Shown in pieces: positions 1 through 9,900 of a DNA stretch of 64,000 nucleotides (position 1 is its first letter; each line of letters opens with the position of its first letter). Below the pieces are notes generated by a model that did no database searches, was not told the origin of the DNA, and worked only from the letters and a program-made list of their open reading frames with translations. The translations under genes and the position numbers were made by a program. The stretch spans positions 1 to 64,000 of the forward strand of contig NZ_LNTY01000058.1 in NCBI RefSeq assembly GCF_001559595.1, read 5' to 3'. This DNA is from Enterovibrio coralii (GTDB lineage: Bacteria; Pseudomonadota; Gammaproteobacteria; Enterobacterales; Vibrionaceae).

Positions 1-6
1 AGATTT

Positions 7-126
7 TGCTTGGCGACCATAGCGTTGTGGACCCACCTGATCCCATGCCGAACTCAGTAGTGAAACGCAACAGCGCCGATGGTAGTGTGGGGTCTCCCCA
101 TGTGAGAGTAGGACATCGCCAGGCTT
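7..126 (+). rRNA. rrf: 5S ribosomal RNA, first copy
   Basis: The 120-base segment begins TGCTTGGCGACC and ends CGCCAGGCTT, and these ends pair as helix I. The conserved 5S core CCATGCCGAACTCAG and the GGTAGTGTGGGGTCTCCCC arm are present. It is the distal part of an rRNA operon whose 16S and 23S genes lie outside the window. It differs from the second copy downstream at two internal positions (C/T and G/A). Confidence 0.96.
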
Positions 127-180
127 GAATTTCATCCAAATGAAGCAGTAAGCGTAAGACTTCAAGCGGATAACTAATTT

Positions 181-256
181 GCTGATATAGCTCAGTTGGT
201 AGAGCGCACCCTTGGTAAGGGTGAGGTCCCCAGTTCAAATCTGGGTATCAGCACCA
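181..256 (+). tRNA. thrV: tRNA-Thr (anticodon GGT)
   Basis: A 76-base cloverleaf can be folded by eye. The acceptor stem GCTGATA pairs with TATCAGC, the anticodon stem CACCC pairs with GGGTG, the anticodon loop TTGGTAA carries GGT at 214-216, and the T arm CCCAG/CTGGG holds TTCAAAT. The 3' CCA is encoded. It sits between two 5S genes, the same arrangement as the distal part of E. coli rrnD (rrfD-thrV-rrfF). Confidence 0.97.
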
Positions 257-269
257 GTTTTAAAGAATT

Positions 270-389
270 TGCTTGGCGACCATAGCGTTGTGGACCCACC
301 TGATTCCATGCCGAACTCAGTAGTGAAACGCAACAGCGCCAATGGTAGTGTGGGGTCTCCCCATGTGAGAGTAGGACATCGCCAGGCTT
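270..389 (+). rRNA. rrf: 5S ribosomal RNA, second copy
   Basis: This is a near-identical repeat of the 5S gene at 7-126, with the same ends and core motifs. It carries T instead of C in GATTCCATG and A instead of G in GCCAATGG. It is the last gene of the rRNA operon and is followed 11 bases later by a strong intrinsic terminator. Confidence 0.96.
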
Positions 390-400
390 TAAATACTGTC

Positions 401-430
401 AAAAAGGCCATCCGCAAGGATGGCCTTTTT
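401..430 (+). terminator. rRNA operon terminator
   Basis: The stem AAAAAGGCCATCC pairs with GGATGGCCTTTTT around a short GCAA loop, giving a hairpin that ends in a T run. It lies directly after the last 5S gene. Confidence 0.93.
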
Positions 431-550
431 GCATTTCCGAATTCAAAAAATGTGCAGTGTTAACGCCTGTTTCAGCACTCATCTTTTCTCTCTTCTAAAA
501 GGCATCTCTCCCATCTTTTCTATCCAAGTGGATCTATCTCACATTTGGGC

Positions 551-579
551 TTGAACAGATCTTAGCCTTGGTATAGTGT
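551..579 (+). promoter_or_regulatory. metA promoter (sigma70-like)
   Basis: A TTGAAC -35 element at 551-556 is followed 17 bases later by TAGTGT at 574-579. The overlapping TATAGT at 572-577 is an alternative -10. The MetJ-type boxes begin five bases downstream, where they would cover the transcription start. Identified by eye only. Confidence 0.55.
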
Positions 580-583
580 TATT

Positions 584-607
584 GGAATTCTAGACGTCTA
601 TACTTCT
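584..607 (+). promoter_or_regulatory. MetJ operator (three met boxes) of metA
   Basis: Three adjacent 8-base met boxes are in register: GGAATTCT (5/8), AGACGTCT (perfect consensus, 592-599) and ATACTTCT (6/8). The MetJ-SAM repressor is known to bind such arrays cooperatively. The position just downstream of the -10 fits repression of metA when methionine is plentiful. Confidence 0.82.
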
Positions 608-644
608 TAATCGGAGTACATCTTAAAAAAGGGAGTCATTTAAG

Positions 645-1592
645 ATGCCAATTAAAATTCCTGATCAGTTACCCGCCGCGAGCACTTTGCGTCAGGAAAA
701 CATCTTCGTCATGTCGACCTCTCGTGCGGAAAGCCAGAATATTCGTCCGCTGAAAGTGCTTTTACTCAATCTGATGCCGAAGAAAATTGAGACGGAAACG
801 CAGTTCATGCGTCTACTTTCTAATAGCCCGCTTCAAGTGGATGTGGAGCTGCTGCGCATTGATGACAGACCAACTCGTAATACGCCGACGGAACACTTAG
901 ACACTTTCTATCGTCAGTTTCAGGCGATCAGAGAGCGTAACTTCGATGGATTGATTGTTACGGGCGCACCATTGGGCTTGGTGCAGTTTGAGGACGTGAT
1001 CTATTGGGATCACCTAAAAGACATCATGAATTGGGCAAAAGAGCACGTCACCTCGACGCTATATGTTTGTTGGGCGGCGCAGGCGGGTTTGAAACTGCTG
1101 TATGATTTGCCGAAAAAGACGCGTAAGGAAAAGCTGTCTGGGGTTTATCATCACCGTACTAACAAAGATCATAACCACAACCCTATTCTTCGCGGCTTTG
1201 ATGATACGTTTCTTGCGCCGCATTCTCGCTATGCGGACTTCTCACCTGCTTACCTTGCTGAGCATACTGATCTCGATATTCTCGCGACCTCGGATAAAGC
1301 AGGCACGTATTTGGCAGCCACCAAGGACATGCGTAATGTGTTTGTCACTGGTCACCCAGAATATGACTCTCACACATTACATAATGAATATCATAGGGAT
1401 GTGGGTGAAGGCATGGAGCCTGCTGTACCGTCCAACTACTATCCAGACGATGACCCAACTCAAGAACCGTATGTGAGCTGGCGTAGCCATGGCCATTTGT
1501 TGTTTGCCAACTGGCTTAACTACTGCGTTTACCAACAAACGCCTTACGATCTCGACCACTTCGCCGAGTCGGCGTTTACCAAAGACGAATAA
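645..1592 (+). CDS. metA: Homoserine O-succinyltransferase
   Basis: This 315-residue cytoplasmic enzyme acylates homoserine, the first committed step of methionine synthesis. The family signature is visible along its length: [15 protein letters not shown] near residues 38-52, [10 protein letters not shown] near 100-109, the nucleophile Cys in [10 protein letters not shown] near residue 142, and the HPEYD motif with catalytic His and Glu near 235-239. The length matches the E. coli enzyme closely (309 aa). A GGGAG ribosome site lies 10 bases before the ATG. MetJ-type boxes precede the gene and a bidirectional terminator follows it. The gene is intact. Confidence 0.97.
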   Translation: MPIKIPDQLPAASTLRQENIFVMSTSRAESQNIRPLKVLLLNLMPKKIETETQFMRLLSNSPLQVDVELLRIDDRPTRNTPTEHLDTFYRQFQAIRERNFDGLIVTGAPLGLVQFEDVIYWDHLKDIMNWAKEHVTSTLYVCWAAQAGLKLLYDLPKKTRKEKLSGVYHHRTNKDHNHNPILRGFDDTFLAPHSRYADFSPAYLAEHTDLDILATSDKAGTYLAATKDMRNVFVTGHPEYDSHTLHNEYHRDVGEGMEPAVPSNYYPDDDPTQEPYVSWRSHGHLLFANWLNYCVYQQTPYDLDHFAESAFTKDE

Positions 1593-1593
1593 C

Positions 1594-1622
1594 AAAAAAA
1601 GCCAGCGAAAGCTGGCTTTTTT
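1594..1622. terminator. Bidirectional terminator between metA and the antiporter gene
   Basis: The GCCAGC-GAAA-GCTGGC hairpin is flanked by seven A on the left and six T on the right, so it can end transcription from both convergent genes. Confidence 0.92.
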
Positions 1623-1638
1623 ATATCGAAGGATTGGC

Positions 1639-2976
1639 TTACCCGTTGTTGGCTGATTCTGAGGCTGTTTTCTCCTCACCCTCAATGCGAGGGTTTATCG
1701 CCATGTCTCTTTCTGCCACTTTGGCCTTCTCAATCATCTTGGTGATTGTGGAGCCCTGAACCAAGATAGAGAACACCACCACGGCGTAAGTCATCACCAG
1801 AATGATCTCTCGAACATCAATGTTCTTCTCTGGCAACACCATATAACCTGCAGGCACTGCCATTGCCATCGCAATCGCAAGACCACCACGAAGGCCACCC
1901 CACGTCAGGATTTTCACTGAGTATGGGTTGTAGTGACGGTAACGGTTAAAGCCGAAGTAGCACAGACGAACACTGAGGTAGCGACCTGCCAGTACCAAAG
2001 GAACAGCAAACGCCATCATGATCCAGTCTTCTTTGTGGAAGGTGAATGTCAGCATGCTCAAACCGATGAGCAGGAACAGAATGCCGTTTAGGAATTCATC
2101 AACCAACTCCCAGAAGTGATCCAAGTGTTCTTCACTTTCAGGGGAGAAGCCAATGTAGCGTGTCCAGTTGCCAATCATGATGCCGGCAACGACCATTGCC
2201 AACGGACCTGATACGCCAATCAAGCTTGCAAAGACATAACCTGCCGTTGGAATACCTAGGGTCAACAACAACTCCATAGAGTGGTCGTCGGTGTGACAAA
2301 TCAGGTAGTGGAACAGAAGGCCCAAGAAGAAGCCGTAAATGATGCCGCCAATGGCTTCATGCAGGAACAGTTCAACCACCCCCATGACGGTCGGTGTTTC
2401 CGTGCCAAACGCGACCGTGAACAGGGTAATGAAGATAACCAGGCCGAAGCCGTCGTTGAACAATGACTCCCCCTCAATTTGGGTTGAGATACGTTTTGGG
2501 GCATTGAGCTTTTTAACGATAGCGAGAACAGCGATTGGGTCGGTCGGCGAAATCAGTGCGCCAAAGAGCAAGCAGTAAATAAAAGCGAATGGAATGCCAA
2601 TCAGTTGGAAGAACAGCCAAGCGGCTCCACCGATAAAGAAGGTAGAGACAAGGGTGGCACCCAGAGCGAGAACCGTAATTTCCCACTTTTGGTCTTTTAG
2701 GTTGGGTAGCTTTATTCCAAGGCCGCCCGCAAAGAGCAAGAATCCCAATACGCCTTTCAGGAGAAAATCATCAAAATGTATTTCGTTAAGCGTATTGGCG
2801 GCGAAGTCTTTCAAATCAAACCAGTCGTTGTGACCTGAAATAACGATACCCAAGGAGAGGATCAAAGCCCCGGCGGTAATCGCTATCGTGGTTTGCATTT
2901 GTCCGATTTTGCTGTTGATAAAGGCGATCAGCATGGCTGCTGCGGCGAGAAAACAAAGCGTTGTATAGACGGTCAT
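1639..2976 (-). CDS. NhaP-type Na+(K+)/H+ antiporter (CPA1 family)
   Basis: This is a roughly 445-residue inner-membrane protein with about 12 hydrophobic segments, in the monovalent cation:proton antiporter-1 family. Visible family motifs are ALISPTDPIAVLAIV near the fifth membrane segment and EGESLFNDGFGLVIF, which carries the Asn-Asp pair involved in ion exchange. A short charged C-terminal tail follows the last helix. The ATG at 2976 begins a natural hydrophobic N-terminus; a TTG at 2997 is an alternative start, and neither has a strong Shine-Dalgarno site. It is convergent with metA and divergent from metH, so it is transcribed alone. The cation transported cannot be told from sequence. 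Confidence 0.88.
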   Translation of the reverse strand: MTVYTTLCFLAAAAMLIAFINSKIGQMQTTIAITAGALILSLGIVISGHNDWFDLKDFAANTLNEIHFDDFLLKGVLGFLLFAGGLGIKLPNLKDQKWEITVLALGATLVSTFFIGGAAWLFFQLIGIPFAFIYCLLFGALISPTDPIAVLAIVKKLNAPKRISTQIEGESLFNDGFGLVIFITLFTVAFGTETPTVMGVVELFLHEAIGGIIYGFFLGLLFHYLICHTDDHSMELLLTLGIPTAGYVFASLIGVSGPLAMVVAGIMIGNWTRYIGFSPESEEHLDHFWELVDEFLNGILFLLIGLSMLTFTFHKEDWIMMAFAVPLVLAGRYLSVRLCYFGFNRYRHYNPYSVKILTWGGLRGGLAIAMAMAVPAGYMVLPEKNIDVREIILVMTYAVVVFSILVQGSTITKMIEKAKVAERDMAINPRIEGEEKTASESANNG

Positions 2977-3098
2977 GGAAGACCCCAGTTTGATCAAAGA
3001 ACGTACAGAAATGTGTTAAGAAATATAAAGCGATATTGTGAAGAAAACTACTACAAAACACGGAGATTTGTGCAAAATAAATGACCACTGGTCGAGTT

Positions 3099-3131
3099 GG
3101 ACGTCTAGATTTCCATTTGGTCTGTGATACT
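3099..3131 (+). promoter_or_regulatory. metH promoter region with MetJ-type boxes
   Basis: GGACGTCT (3099-3106, 7/8 to the met-box consensus) is followed in register by AGATTTCC (5/8). An extended -10-like TGTGATACT ends at 3131. The site lies about 60 bases before the metH start. A weaker match than at metA; assigned by eye. Confidence 0.5.
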
Positions 3132-3168
3132 ATGGCTTTTGCATGCAATACAAGAAGGATCTGTGGCT

Positions 3169-6100
3169 GTGAGCAGTATGGAAACACTAAAAAAATTATT
3201 AGCTGAGCGTATCCTGATCATCGATGGTGGTATGGGTACCATGATCCAGGGATATAAGCTCGAAGAGCAAGACTACCGTGGTGAGCGTTTTGCCGATTGG
3301 CACAGTGATCTCAAGGGCAACAACGACCTTTTGGTGCTCACTCAGCCGCAGCTGATTAAAGACATTCACGCCGAGTATTTGGAAGCTGGCGCGGATATCC
3401 TCGAAACCAATACCTTTAATGCCACCACCATTGCCATGGCTGACTATGATATGGAAAGCCTGAGCGAAGAGATTAACTTCGCGGCGGCTAAGTTGGCGCG
3501 TGAAGCCGCTGACGAGTGGACGGCAAAAAATCCCGAGAAACCACGCTTTGTTGCTGGCGTGCTTGGCCCTACAAACCGCACCTGTTCTATTTCGCCAGAC
3601 GTTAATGACCCGGGTTATCGAAACGTCACCTTTGATGAGCTGGTAACTGCTTACTCTGAATCAACGCGCGCTTTAATCAAAGGCGGAGCCGATCTTATTC
3701 TGATAGAAACCATCTTCGATACCCTGAATGCCAAAGCGTGTGCGTTTGCTGTCGATTCTGTCTTTGAAGAATTGGGCATTGCGCTGCCGGTGATGATCTC
3801 GGGCACTATCACGGATGCATCCGGTCGTACACTATCGGGTCAAACCACCGAAGCCTTCTACAACTCGCTGCGTCACGTGAAGCCGATTTCCTTTGGTCTG
3901 AACTGTGCGTTAGGGCCAGATGAGCTGCGCCCTTATGTCGAAGAGCTGTCACGCATTTCTGAAACCTTTGTCTCTGCGCACCCGAATGCGGGCTTACCAA
4001 ATGCGTTTGGTGAGTACGACCTTTCGCCAGAAGACATGGCAGAACACGTCAAAGAGTGGGCGGAAAGCGGTTTTCTCAACCTGATTGGTGGTTGTTGTGG
4101 TACTACGCCAGAGCACATTCGTCATATGTACGACGTGACCAAAACGGTCGCCCCGCGTGCACTGCCAGACATTAATGTTGCGTGTCGTCTTTCTGGCCTT
4201 GAGCCGCTGACGATTGAGAAAGAGACCTTGTTTATTAACGTGGGTGAGCGAACCAACGTGACAGGCTCGGCGCGTTTTAAGCGTCTTATCAAAGAAGAGC
4301 TTTATGACGAAGCTTGGAAGTGGCGCGTCAACAAGTAGAGAACGGCGCGCAGATCATCGATATCAACATGGACGAAGGCATGTTGGATGCAGAGGCGTGC
4401 ATGGTGCGCTTCTTAAATCTCTGTGCGTCTGAGCCTGAGATCTCCAAAGTGCCTATCATGGTTGACTCCTCCAAATGGGAAGTCATTGAGGCAGGCCTTA
4501 AATGTATTCAAGGCAAAGGGATCGTTAACTCCATCTCGCTCAAAGAAGGGAAAGAAAAATTTGTCGAGCAGGCGAAACTGATTCGTCGCTATGGCGCGGC
4601 GGTTATCGTGATGGCATTTGATGAAGTCGGTCAGGCAGATACCCGTGTACGCAAAACGGAAATTTGTACTGAAGCCTACCGAGTTCTGGTTGATGAAGTC
4701 GGTTTCCCGCCAGAAGACATCATTTTTGACCCGAATATCTTTGCCGTTGCGACCGGTATTGATGAGCACAACAACTACGCGGTGGACTTTATTGAGGCAG
4801 TTGCCGACATCAAGCGCGATTTGCCGCATGCCATGATTTCAGGCGGCGTATCGAACGTCTCGTTCTCTTTCCGCGGCAACAATTACGTGCGCGAAGCTAT
4901 CCATGCTGTGTTCCTTTACCACTGTTTCAAGAACGGCATGGACATGGGCATCGTGAATGCCGGTCAGCTTGAAATCTATGACAACGTACCGGATAAGCTG
5001 CGTGAAGCCGTGGAAGACGTGGTGCTAAATCGTCGTGATGATGCAACGGAACGTTTGCTCGAAATTGCGGAAGAGTATCGTGAAAATGCTGTCGGCAAAG
5101 AAGAAGATGCTTCTGCGCAGGAATGGCGTACCTGGGAGGTTGAGAAACGCCTAGAACACGCGCTGGTGAAAGGTATCACCGAGTTTATCGTTGAAGATAC
5201 CGAAGAAGCCCGCATCAATGCCTCCAAGCCGCTGGAAGTTATCGAAGGCCCACTGATGGACGGCATGAACGTCGTGGGTGATCTCTTCGGTGAAGGTAAG
5301 ATGTTCCTGCCTCAGGTGGTGAAATCTGCCCGCGTTATGAAGCAGGCCGTGGCGCACTTAGAGCCTTTCATCAATGCTGAAAAACAGGCGGGCACGTCTA
5401 ACGGCAAGATACTACTGGCGACTGTAAAAGGCGATGTGCACGATATCGGTAAAAACATCGTCGGTGTTGTCCTTCAGTGTAATAACTACGAAATCATCGA
5501 CCTTGGTGTCATGGTGCCTTGTGAGAAAATCCTCAAGGTCGCCAAGGAAGAGAATGTCGATATCATCGGTTTGTCCGGCCTTATCACGCCATCGCTGGAT
5601 GAAATGGTGCATGTAGCAAAAGAGATGGAACGCCTTGGATTTGATTTGCCACTCCTTATTGGCGGTGCAACGACGTCTAAAGCGCATACTGCGGTTAAGA
5701 TTGAGCAGAACTACAATCAGCCAGTAGTGTATGTCAACAATGCCTCTCGAGCTGTCGGTGTGTGTTCTTCTCTATTGTCTGAGAAGCTCAAGCCTGCTTT
5801 CGTAGAGAAGCTTCAAGTGGATTATGATGTGGCTCGTGAGCAACATGCGCGTAAACGTCCACGTACCAAACCCGTCACGCTTGAAAAAGCGCGTGCGAAC
5901 AAAGTGGCGATTGATTGGGATAACTACACGCCGCCAGCACCAGCAAAACCAGGCGTACATGTGTTTGAAGACTTCGATGTAGCGACACTTCGCAATTATA
6001 TCGACTGGACACCGTTCTTCATGACGTGGTCGCTTGTCGGTAAGTACCCGACTATTTTCGACCATGAAGAAGTCGGAGAAGAAGCGAAGCGACTGTTCAA

Positions 6101-6842
6101 AGATGCCAATGACTTGCTCGACCGCGTTGAGAAAGAAGGGATGATGAAAGCCGCAGGTATGTGTGCCATGTTCCCTGCCGCATGTGTCGGTGATGACATC
6201 GAAGTCTATACCGATGAGTCGCGCACGGAAGTGGCGAAAGTGCTGCATAACTTGCGCCAACAAACCGAGAAGCCAAAGGGGTTCAACTACTGTTTGTCTG
6301 ACTATATCGCACCGAAAGAAAGCGGTAAGAAAGACTGGATTGGCGCGTTTGCTGTAACTGGCGGCATCGGTGAGCGAGAGCTTGCAGATGCGTATAAAGC
6401 GCAAGGTGATGACTACAACGCCATCATGATCCAAGCGGTTGCTGACCGTTTAGCTGAAGCGTTTGCGGAATACCTGCACGAGCGTGTCCGTAAAGAAATT
6501 TGGGGCTATGCATCGGATGAGAACTTGTCCAACGACGATCTTATCCGAGAGAAGTATCAAGGTATTCGTCCTGCACCGGGCTATCCTGCGTGCCCTGAAC
6601 ACACAGAGAAAGGCAGCCTCTGGGAGCTTCTTGATGTGGAAGAGACCATTGGTATGTCACTGACGACAAGTTATGCGATGTGGCCGGGCGCGTCGGTATC
6701 TGGCTGGTATTTCTCGCACCCTGATTCTCGCTACTTCGCGGTGGCGCAGATCCAAGAAGATCAGCGAGACAGCTATGCCGATCGCAAGGGCTGGGATTTG
6801 ATCGAGGCCGAGAAGTGGTTGGGACCAAACCTCAACGGCTAA
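3169..6842 (+). CDS. metH: Cobalamin-dependent methionine synthase (one frame break)
   Basis: MetH transfers a methyl group from methyltetrahydrofolate to homocysteine via B12. The domains run in order: homocysteine-binding TIM barrel with zinc cysteines ([10 protein letters not shown] near 310), pterin-binding barrel ([22 protein letters not shown]), cobalamin domain with [10 protein letters not shown] supplying the axial His, and the SAM activation domain ending in [10 protein letters not shown]. The GTG at 3169 is preferred because AAGGAT lies 9 bases upstream and the protein then starts (V/M)[10 protein letters not shown], like E. coli. The frame breaks near 4314 in GAAGCTTGGAAG: one extra base restores an [13 protein letters not shown]-like junction and a 1224-residue product, close to the 1227 of E. 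coli. A MetJ-type site lies upstream and a terminator downstream. Confidence 0.94.
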
Positions 6843-6851
6843 TGGAAAAAG

Positions 6852-6879
6852 AAAAGGGCACTCACTGAGTGCCCTTTTT
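6852..6879. terminator. Bidirectional terminator between metH and lysC
   Basis: The arms AAAAGGGCACTCA and TGAGTGCCCTTTT form a long hairpin with a T run on the right and an A run on the left. It serves the two convergent genes. Confidence 0.92.
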
Positions 6880-6898
6880 CGTTCGAAGCGATGTTTGC

Positions 6899-8250
6899 TT
6901 AGTCTTCAAACAGCTCTTTGTGCAGCGCACGTACCACGTCTTTTGACTCATCCGTATTGGTCAAAAAACACAGGTTATGGTTGCTTGCACCATAACAAAT
7001 CATGCGAAGGTTAAAGTCTTTCAATGCACCGAAGATTTTCGCCGCAGAGCCGCGAGACTCGCCCATATGGTTACCAATCAAGGCCACCAGACACATATCC
7101 TGCTCGACCTCTACTCGGCAAAGTTCAGACAGCTCTTTTTCTGCGGCTTCCGGCAGTTTTGGTGCGCCGCCTTTGGTGTTGGTTTGATCCAAGGTCAGCG
7201 ACACACTGACTTCTGACGTCGTGATCAAATCCACCGAGACTTTGTGCTTAGCAAGAATGTTGAACACTTCTGCCAAGAAGCCGTAAGCGTGGAACATATT
7301 CAAGCTGGTCAGTGTCACCATGGTCTGGTTGCAACGCAGTGCGAGTGCACGGAAAAGCGGAGAGTGCTCGGCTTCACGACGGATCCACGTACCGCCTTGC
7401 TCTGGGGCTTTCGACGAACCGACAAATACCGGAATGTCTTGGCGCATCGCTGGGATCAAGGTTGCAGGGTGCAGGATCTTGGCACCAAAGTTAGCCATCT
7501 CGGAGGCTTCACTAAAGCTGATCTCGTCGATCGGTTTAGCGGCAGGTGCGACGCGAGGATCGGTGCTGTAGATACCCGGTACGTCAGTCCAAATTTCCAA
7601 TGTCGTGGCTTGCACGGCTTCAGCCAGCAAAGCCGCGCTGTAGTCACTACCACCACGTCCCAAGGTTGTAGTGTTACCTTTCAAATCTGAGCCTATAAAC
7701 CTTGTGTGACGACCACTTTCTCTTCACAAAGCGGACGAAGGACCGTTTGCGCGTGGTGCGAGGTTTCAATCAGATCTGGGGCTGCTTTACCGTAAACATC
7801 GTCTGTTTTCAGGACGTCACGCACGTCAAAGCGCACAGCATCTAGTCCTTGTGTATTCAGCAGATGGGTAAAAATGTGGGTAGACATCAGCTCACCACAA
7901 GCCACGAGGCTGTCGGTGATTTTGTCCGAAGGCGCGGTATCCGCTGCGGCCGCGAAGGTCGCAACATCATCCAAAATTTGATTAACGGCAGCAGAGACAG
8001 ATGGATTGTCTGGCAGTTGTTTCAGAATACTGAAGTGAATGTCAGCCAGTTGCGTGAGCAAGGCTTTTTGTCGCTCAAGATCGGCAACACCATTTGCCAG
8101 TTCTACCAGTAGGTTTGTCACGCCAGAACAGGCACTGATCACAACCAGACGTGTATCCAAATTCCCTTTAATCACCGATGCGCAGTTAGTCATAGCTGCA
8201 TAATCGGCAACACTTGTACCGCCGAATTTAGCGACAGTTAATGCGTTCAC
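6899..8250 (-). CDS. lysC: Lysine-sensitive aspartate kinase III (one frame break)
   Basis: This enzyme phosphorylates aspartate at the head of lysine, threonine and methionine synthesis. The N-terminal kinase domain shows VAKFGGTSVAD and LVVISACSGVT; the middle shows KGNTTTLGRGGSDYSAAL; two C-terminal ACT regulatory modules follow (VSVDLITTSEVSVSLTLD, then the SRGSAAKIF region). The start is GTG at 8250, with GGGAGG and AAGGGA upstream. The frame breaks near 7698, where the coding strand reads GGTTTATAGG; one extra T gives a VVVTQGFIGSDLKGNTT-like junction and 450 residues, the family length (449 in E. coli). The lysine riboswitch upstream supports the LysC assignment over other aspartate kinases. 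Confidence 0.94.
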
Positions 8251-8348
8251 TTCCCTTCACCTCCCATAATCGCGAATGGAGTAATCCTGAAAAAATAAAT
8301 GGTTGCGACGAAGAGGTAGGGGAGTTGGTCGGAAGAAAGGTTATTTCT

Positions 8349-8516
8349 CCAGAAGCACTCCATCTCAGTTGAGATGACAGTCCGAAGGATTCAACCTCCC
8401 AGACCGACAAATCAGCCCCCAAGGCCTGATGTTGTCTCGGCGTCTTACCCCCTGATCTGACTGCATTGGAGTTGGGGCTCCGCAATCCGACTACCTGGTA
8501 GACGCGCCTCTTCTGT
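8349..8516 (-). promoter_or_regulatory. Lysine riboswitch (L box) of lysC
   Basis: The leader strand starts CAGAAGAGGCGCG and closes with GTGCTTCTGG, so CAGAAG and CTTCTG form helix P1. GGAGCC, GCCGAG and GGGGGCTGA core segments lie in the order seen in the E. coli lysC leader, and CATCTCA-AC-TGAGATG forms a late hairpin. The length of about 168 bases fits the family. No strong T-run terminator lies between the aptamer and the GTG start, so control may be mainly at translation initiation; that is inference. Confidence 0.93.
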
Positions 8517-8554
8517 CACTGTGCAACAAGGTGCTGCACAAAATTTGCCCTCTA

Positions 8555-8583
8555 TTGATAAATGTTTGTAACCGCTTTGTCAA
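8555..8583 (-). promoter_or_regulatory. Promoter of the lysC leader
   Basis: On the minus strand a perfect TTGACA (8578-8583) is followed by a 17-base spacer and TATCAA (8555-8560). Transcription would start near 8548, about 30 bases before the riboswitch. The rest of the 480-base gap between lysC and the next gene (about 8584-8733) shows only the ribosome site of the following gene. Confidence 0.7.
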
Positions 8584-8733
8584 TTATCCGCTGCATCAAA
8601 TTTCACCATATTTACAACGCACTTCTCAAAAGAAGCTTGATTGGGATAGTGTTTCTCACCCCTGAAGGTTTTCGATTGGCCAGTGAGGGTGTTAGGGTAA
8701 CGAGTAATATTGAAAGCATATGGAGTGCTGACC

Positions 8734-9851
8734 ATGACGATTTCACGTTTTATTCCACCACGCCGAACCCTGATGGGACCGGGGCCATCTGATGTATCGC
8801 CGCGCGTACTTCAAGCCCTTTCTCAGCCAACCATTGGACACCTAGATCCCCTATTTGTCGGCATGATGGATGAAGTCAAATCGTTGCTTCAGTATGCCTT
8901 CCAAACTGAAAACGCCTTTACCATCGCCGTGTCTGCTCCGGGTAGCGCGGGTATGGAAACCTGCTTTGTAAACTTGATTGAGCCCGGCGATACCGTGATT
9001 GTTTGTCGTAACGGCGTGTTTGGCGATCGCATGCGTGAAAATGTAGAGCGCTGTGGTGCCAAAGCGGTAATGGTGGATGACGAGTGGGGCAAACCAGTAG
9101 ACCCTGCCAAAGTCGAACAGGCGTTGAATGATAACCCGGACGCTCGATTTTAGCGTTTGTGCATGCGGAGACGTCTACAGGTGCACTGTCAGATGCTAAG
9201 GCCTTGTCGGCACTTGCCAGACAACATGGCTGTTTGACTATCGTCGATGCGGTAACCTCGCTTGGCGGCGTGCCTTTGCTGGTGGATGAGTGGCAGCTTG
9301 ATGCTGTTTATTCAGGTAGCCAAAAATGTCTGTCTTGCGTGCCGGGACTGTCGCCAGTCACCTTCTCGCCAAAAGCGGTAGAGAAAATGCAAAACCGCAC
9401 CAGCAAGGTACAAAGCTGGTTCCTCGATCAAAGCCTCGTATTGGCTTACTGGAGCGGGAAAGGCAAGCGAAGCTATCACCATACGGCACCGGTAAACAGC
9501 CTGTATGCCTTACATGAATCACTCTTAATGCTGAAAGAAGAAGGCTTGGAAAATGCGTGGCAACGTCACCGTGACATGCACGAATTGCTAAAAGCAGAGC
9601 TTGAAGCCTTGGGCATTGCCTTCCTCGTCGATGCGGATCACCGACTGCCACAACTTAACGCCGTTGCTGTGCCTGAAGGCATCGATGATGCGGCGGTGCG
9701 TGCCACTCTGCTTAACGACTACAACTTGGAAATTGGAGCGGGTTTAGGGGCACTTGCTGGCAAAGCTTGGCGTATCGGATTGATGGGATACGCCGCGAAA
9801 CGTGAAAACGTCGCCTTGTGCGCCAAAGCGTTGAAAGATGTCTTGAGCTAA
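8734..9851 (+). CDS. Class V PLP-dependent aminotransferase, alanine/serine-glyoxylate type (one frame break)
   Basis: This is a fold-type I pyridoxal-phosphate aminotransferase of the AGXT/serine-glyoxylate group. The start [19 protein letters not shown] is typical, [10 protein letters not shown] binds the cofactor phosphate, VDAVTSLGG holds the Asp that contacts the PLP ring, and [12 protein letters not shown] carries the Schiff-base Lys. GGAG lies 8 bases before the ATG. The frame breaks in the T run at 9148-9151; one more T joins DARF to [11 protein letters not shown] and gives 372 residues. I recall V. cholerae having a class V aminotransferase (VC0392) in the same place. The substrate cannot be read from sequence. 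Confidence 0.88.
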
Positions 9852-9865
9852 CGTTTGTTCCCAAC

Positions 9866-9896
9866 AAAAAGCCCAGACAACTGTCTGGGCTTTTTT
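9866..9896. terminator. Bidirectional terminator
   Basis: AAAAAGCCCAGACA pairs with TGTCTGGGCTTTTT. It separates the convergent aminotransferase and glycan ligase genes. Confidence 0.93.
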
Positions 9897-9900
9897 ATGT

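Noticed and set aside
212-463. Open frame of 83 codons across the tRNA and second 5S gene
   Set aside because: It overlaps two structural RNA genes and has no ribosome site.
4300-4330. Programmed frameshifting in metH
   Set aside because: No slippery heptamer or stimulatory structure is seen, and metH is not known to use recoding; the same kind of break recurs in many unrelated genes.
8228-8485. Open frame on the minus strand over the lysC leader
   Set aside because: It coincides with the riboswitch; the base pattern is explained by RNA structure.
8562-8792. Open frame before the aminotransferase
   Set aside because: It runs out of frame into the aminotransferase, has no ribosome site and shows no protein-like pattern.
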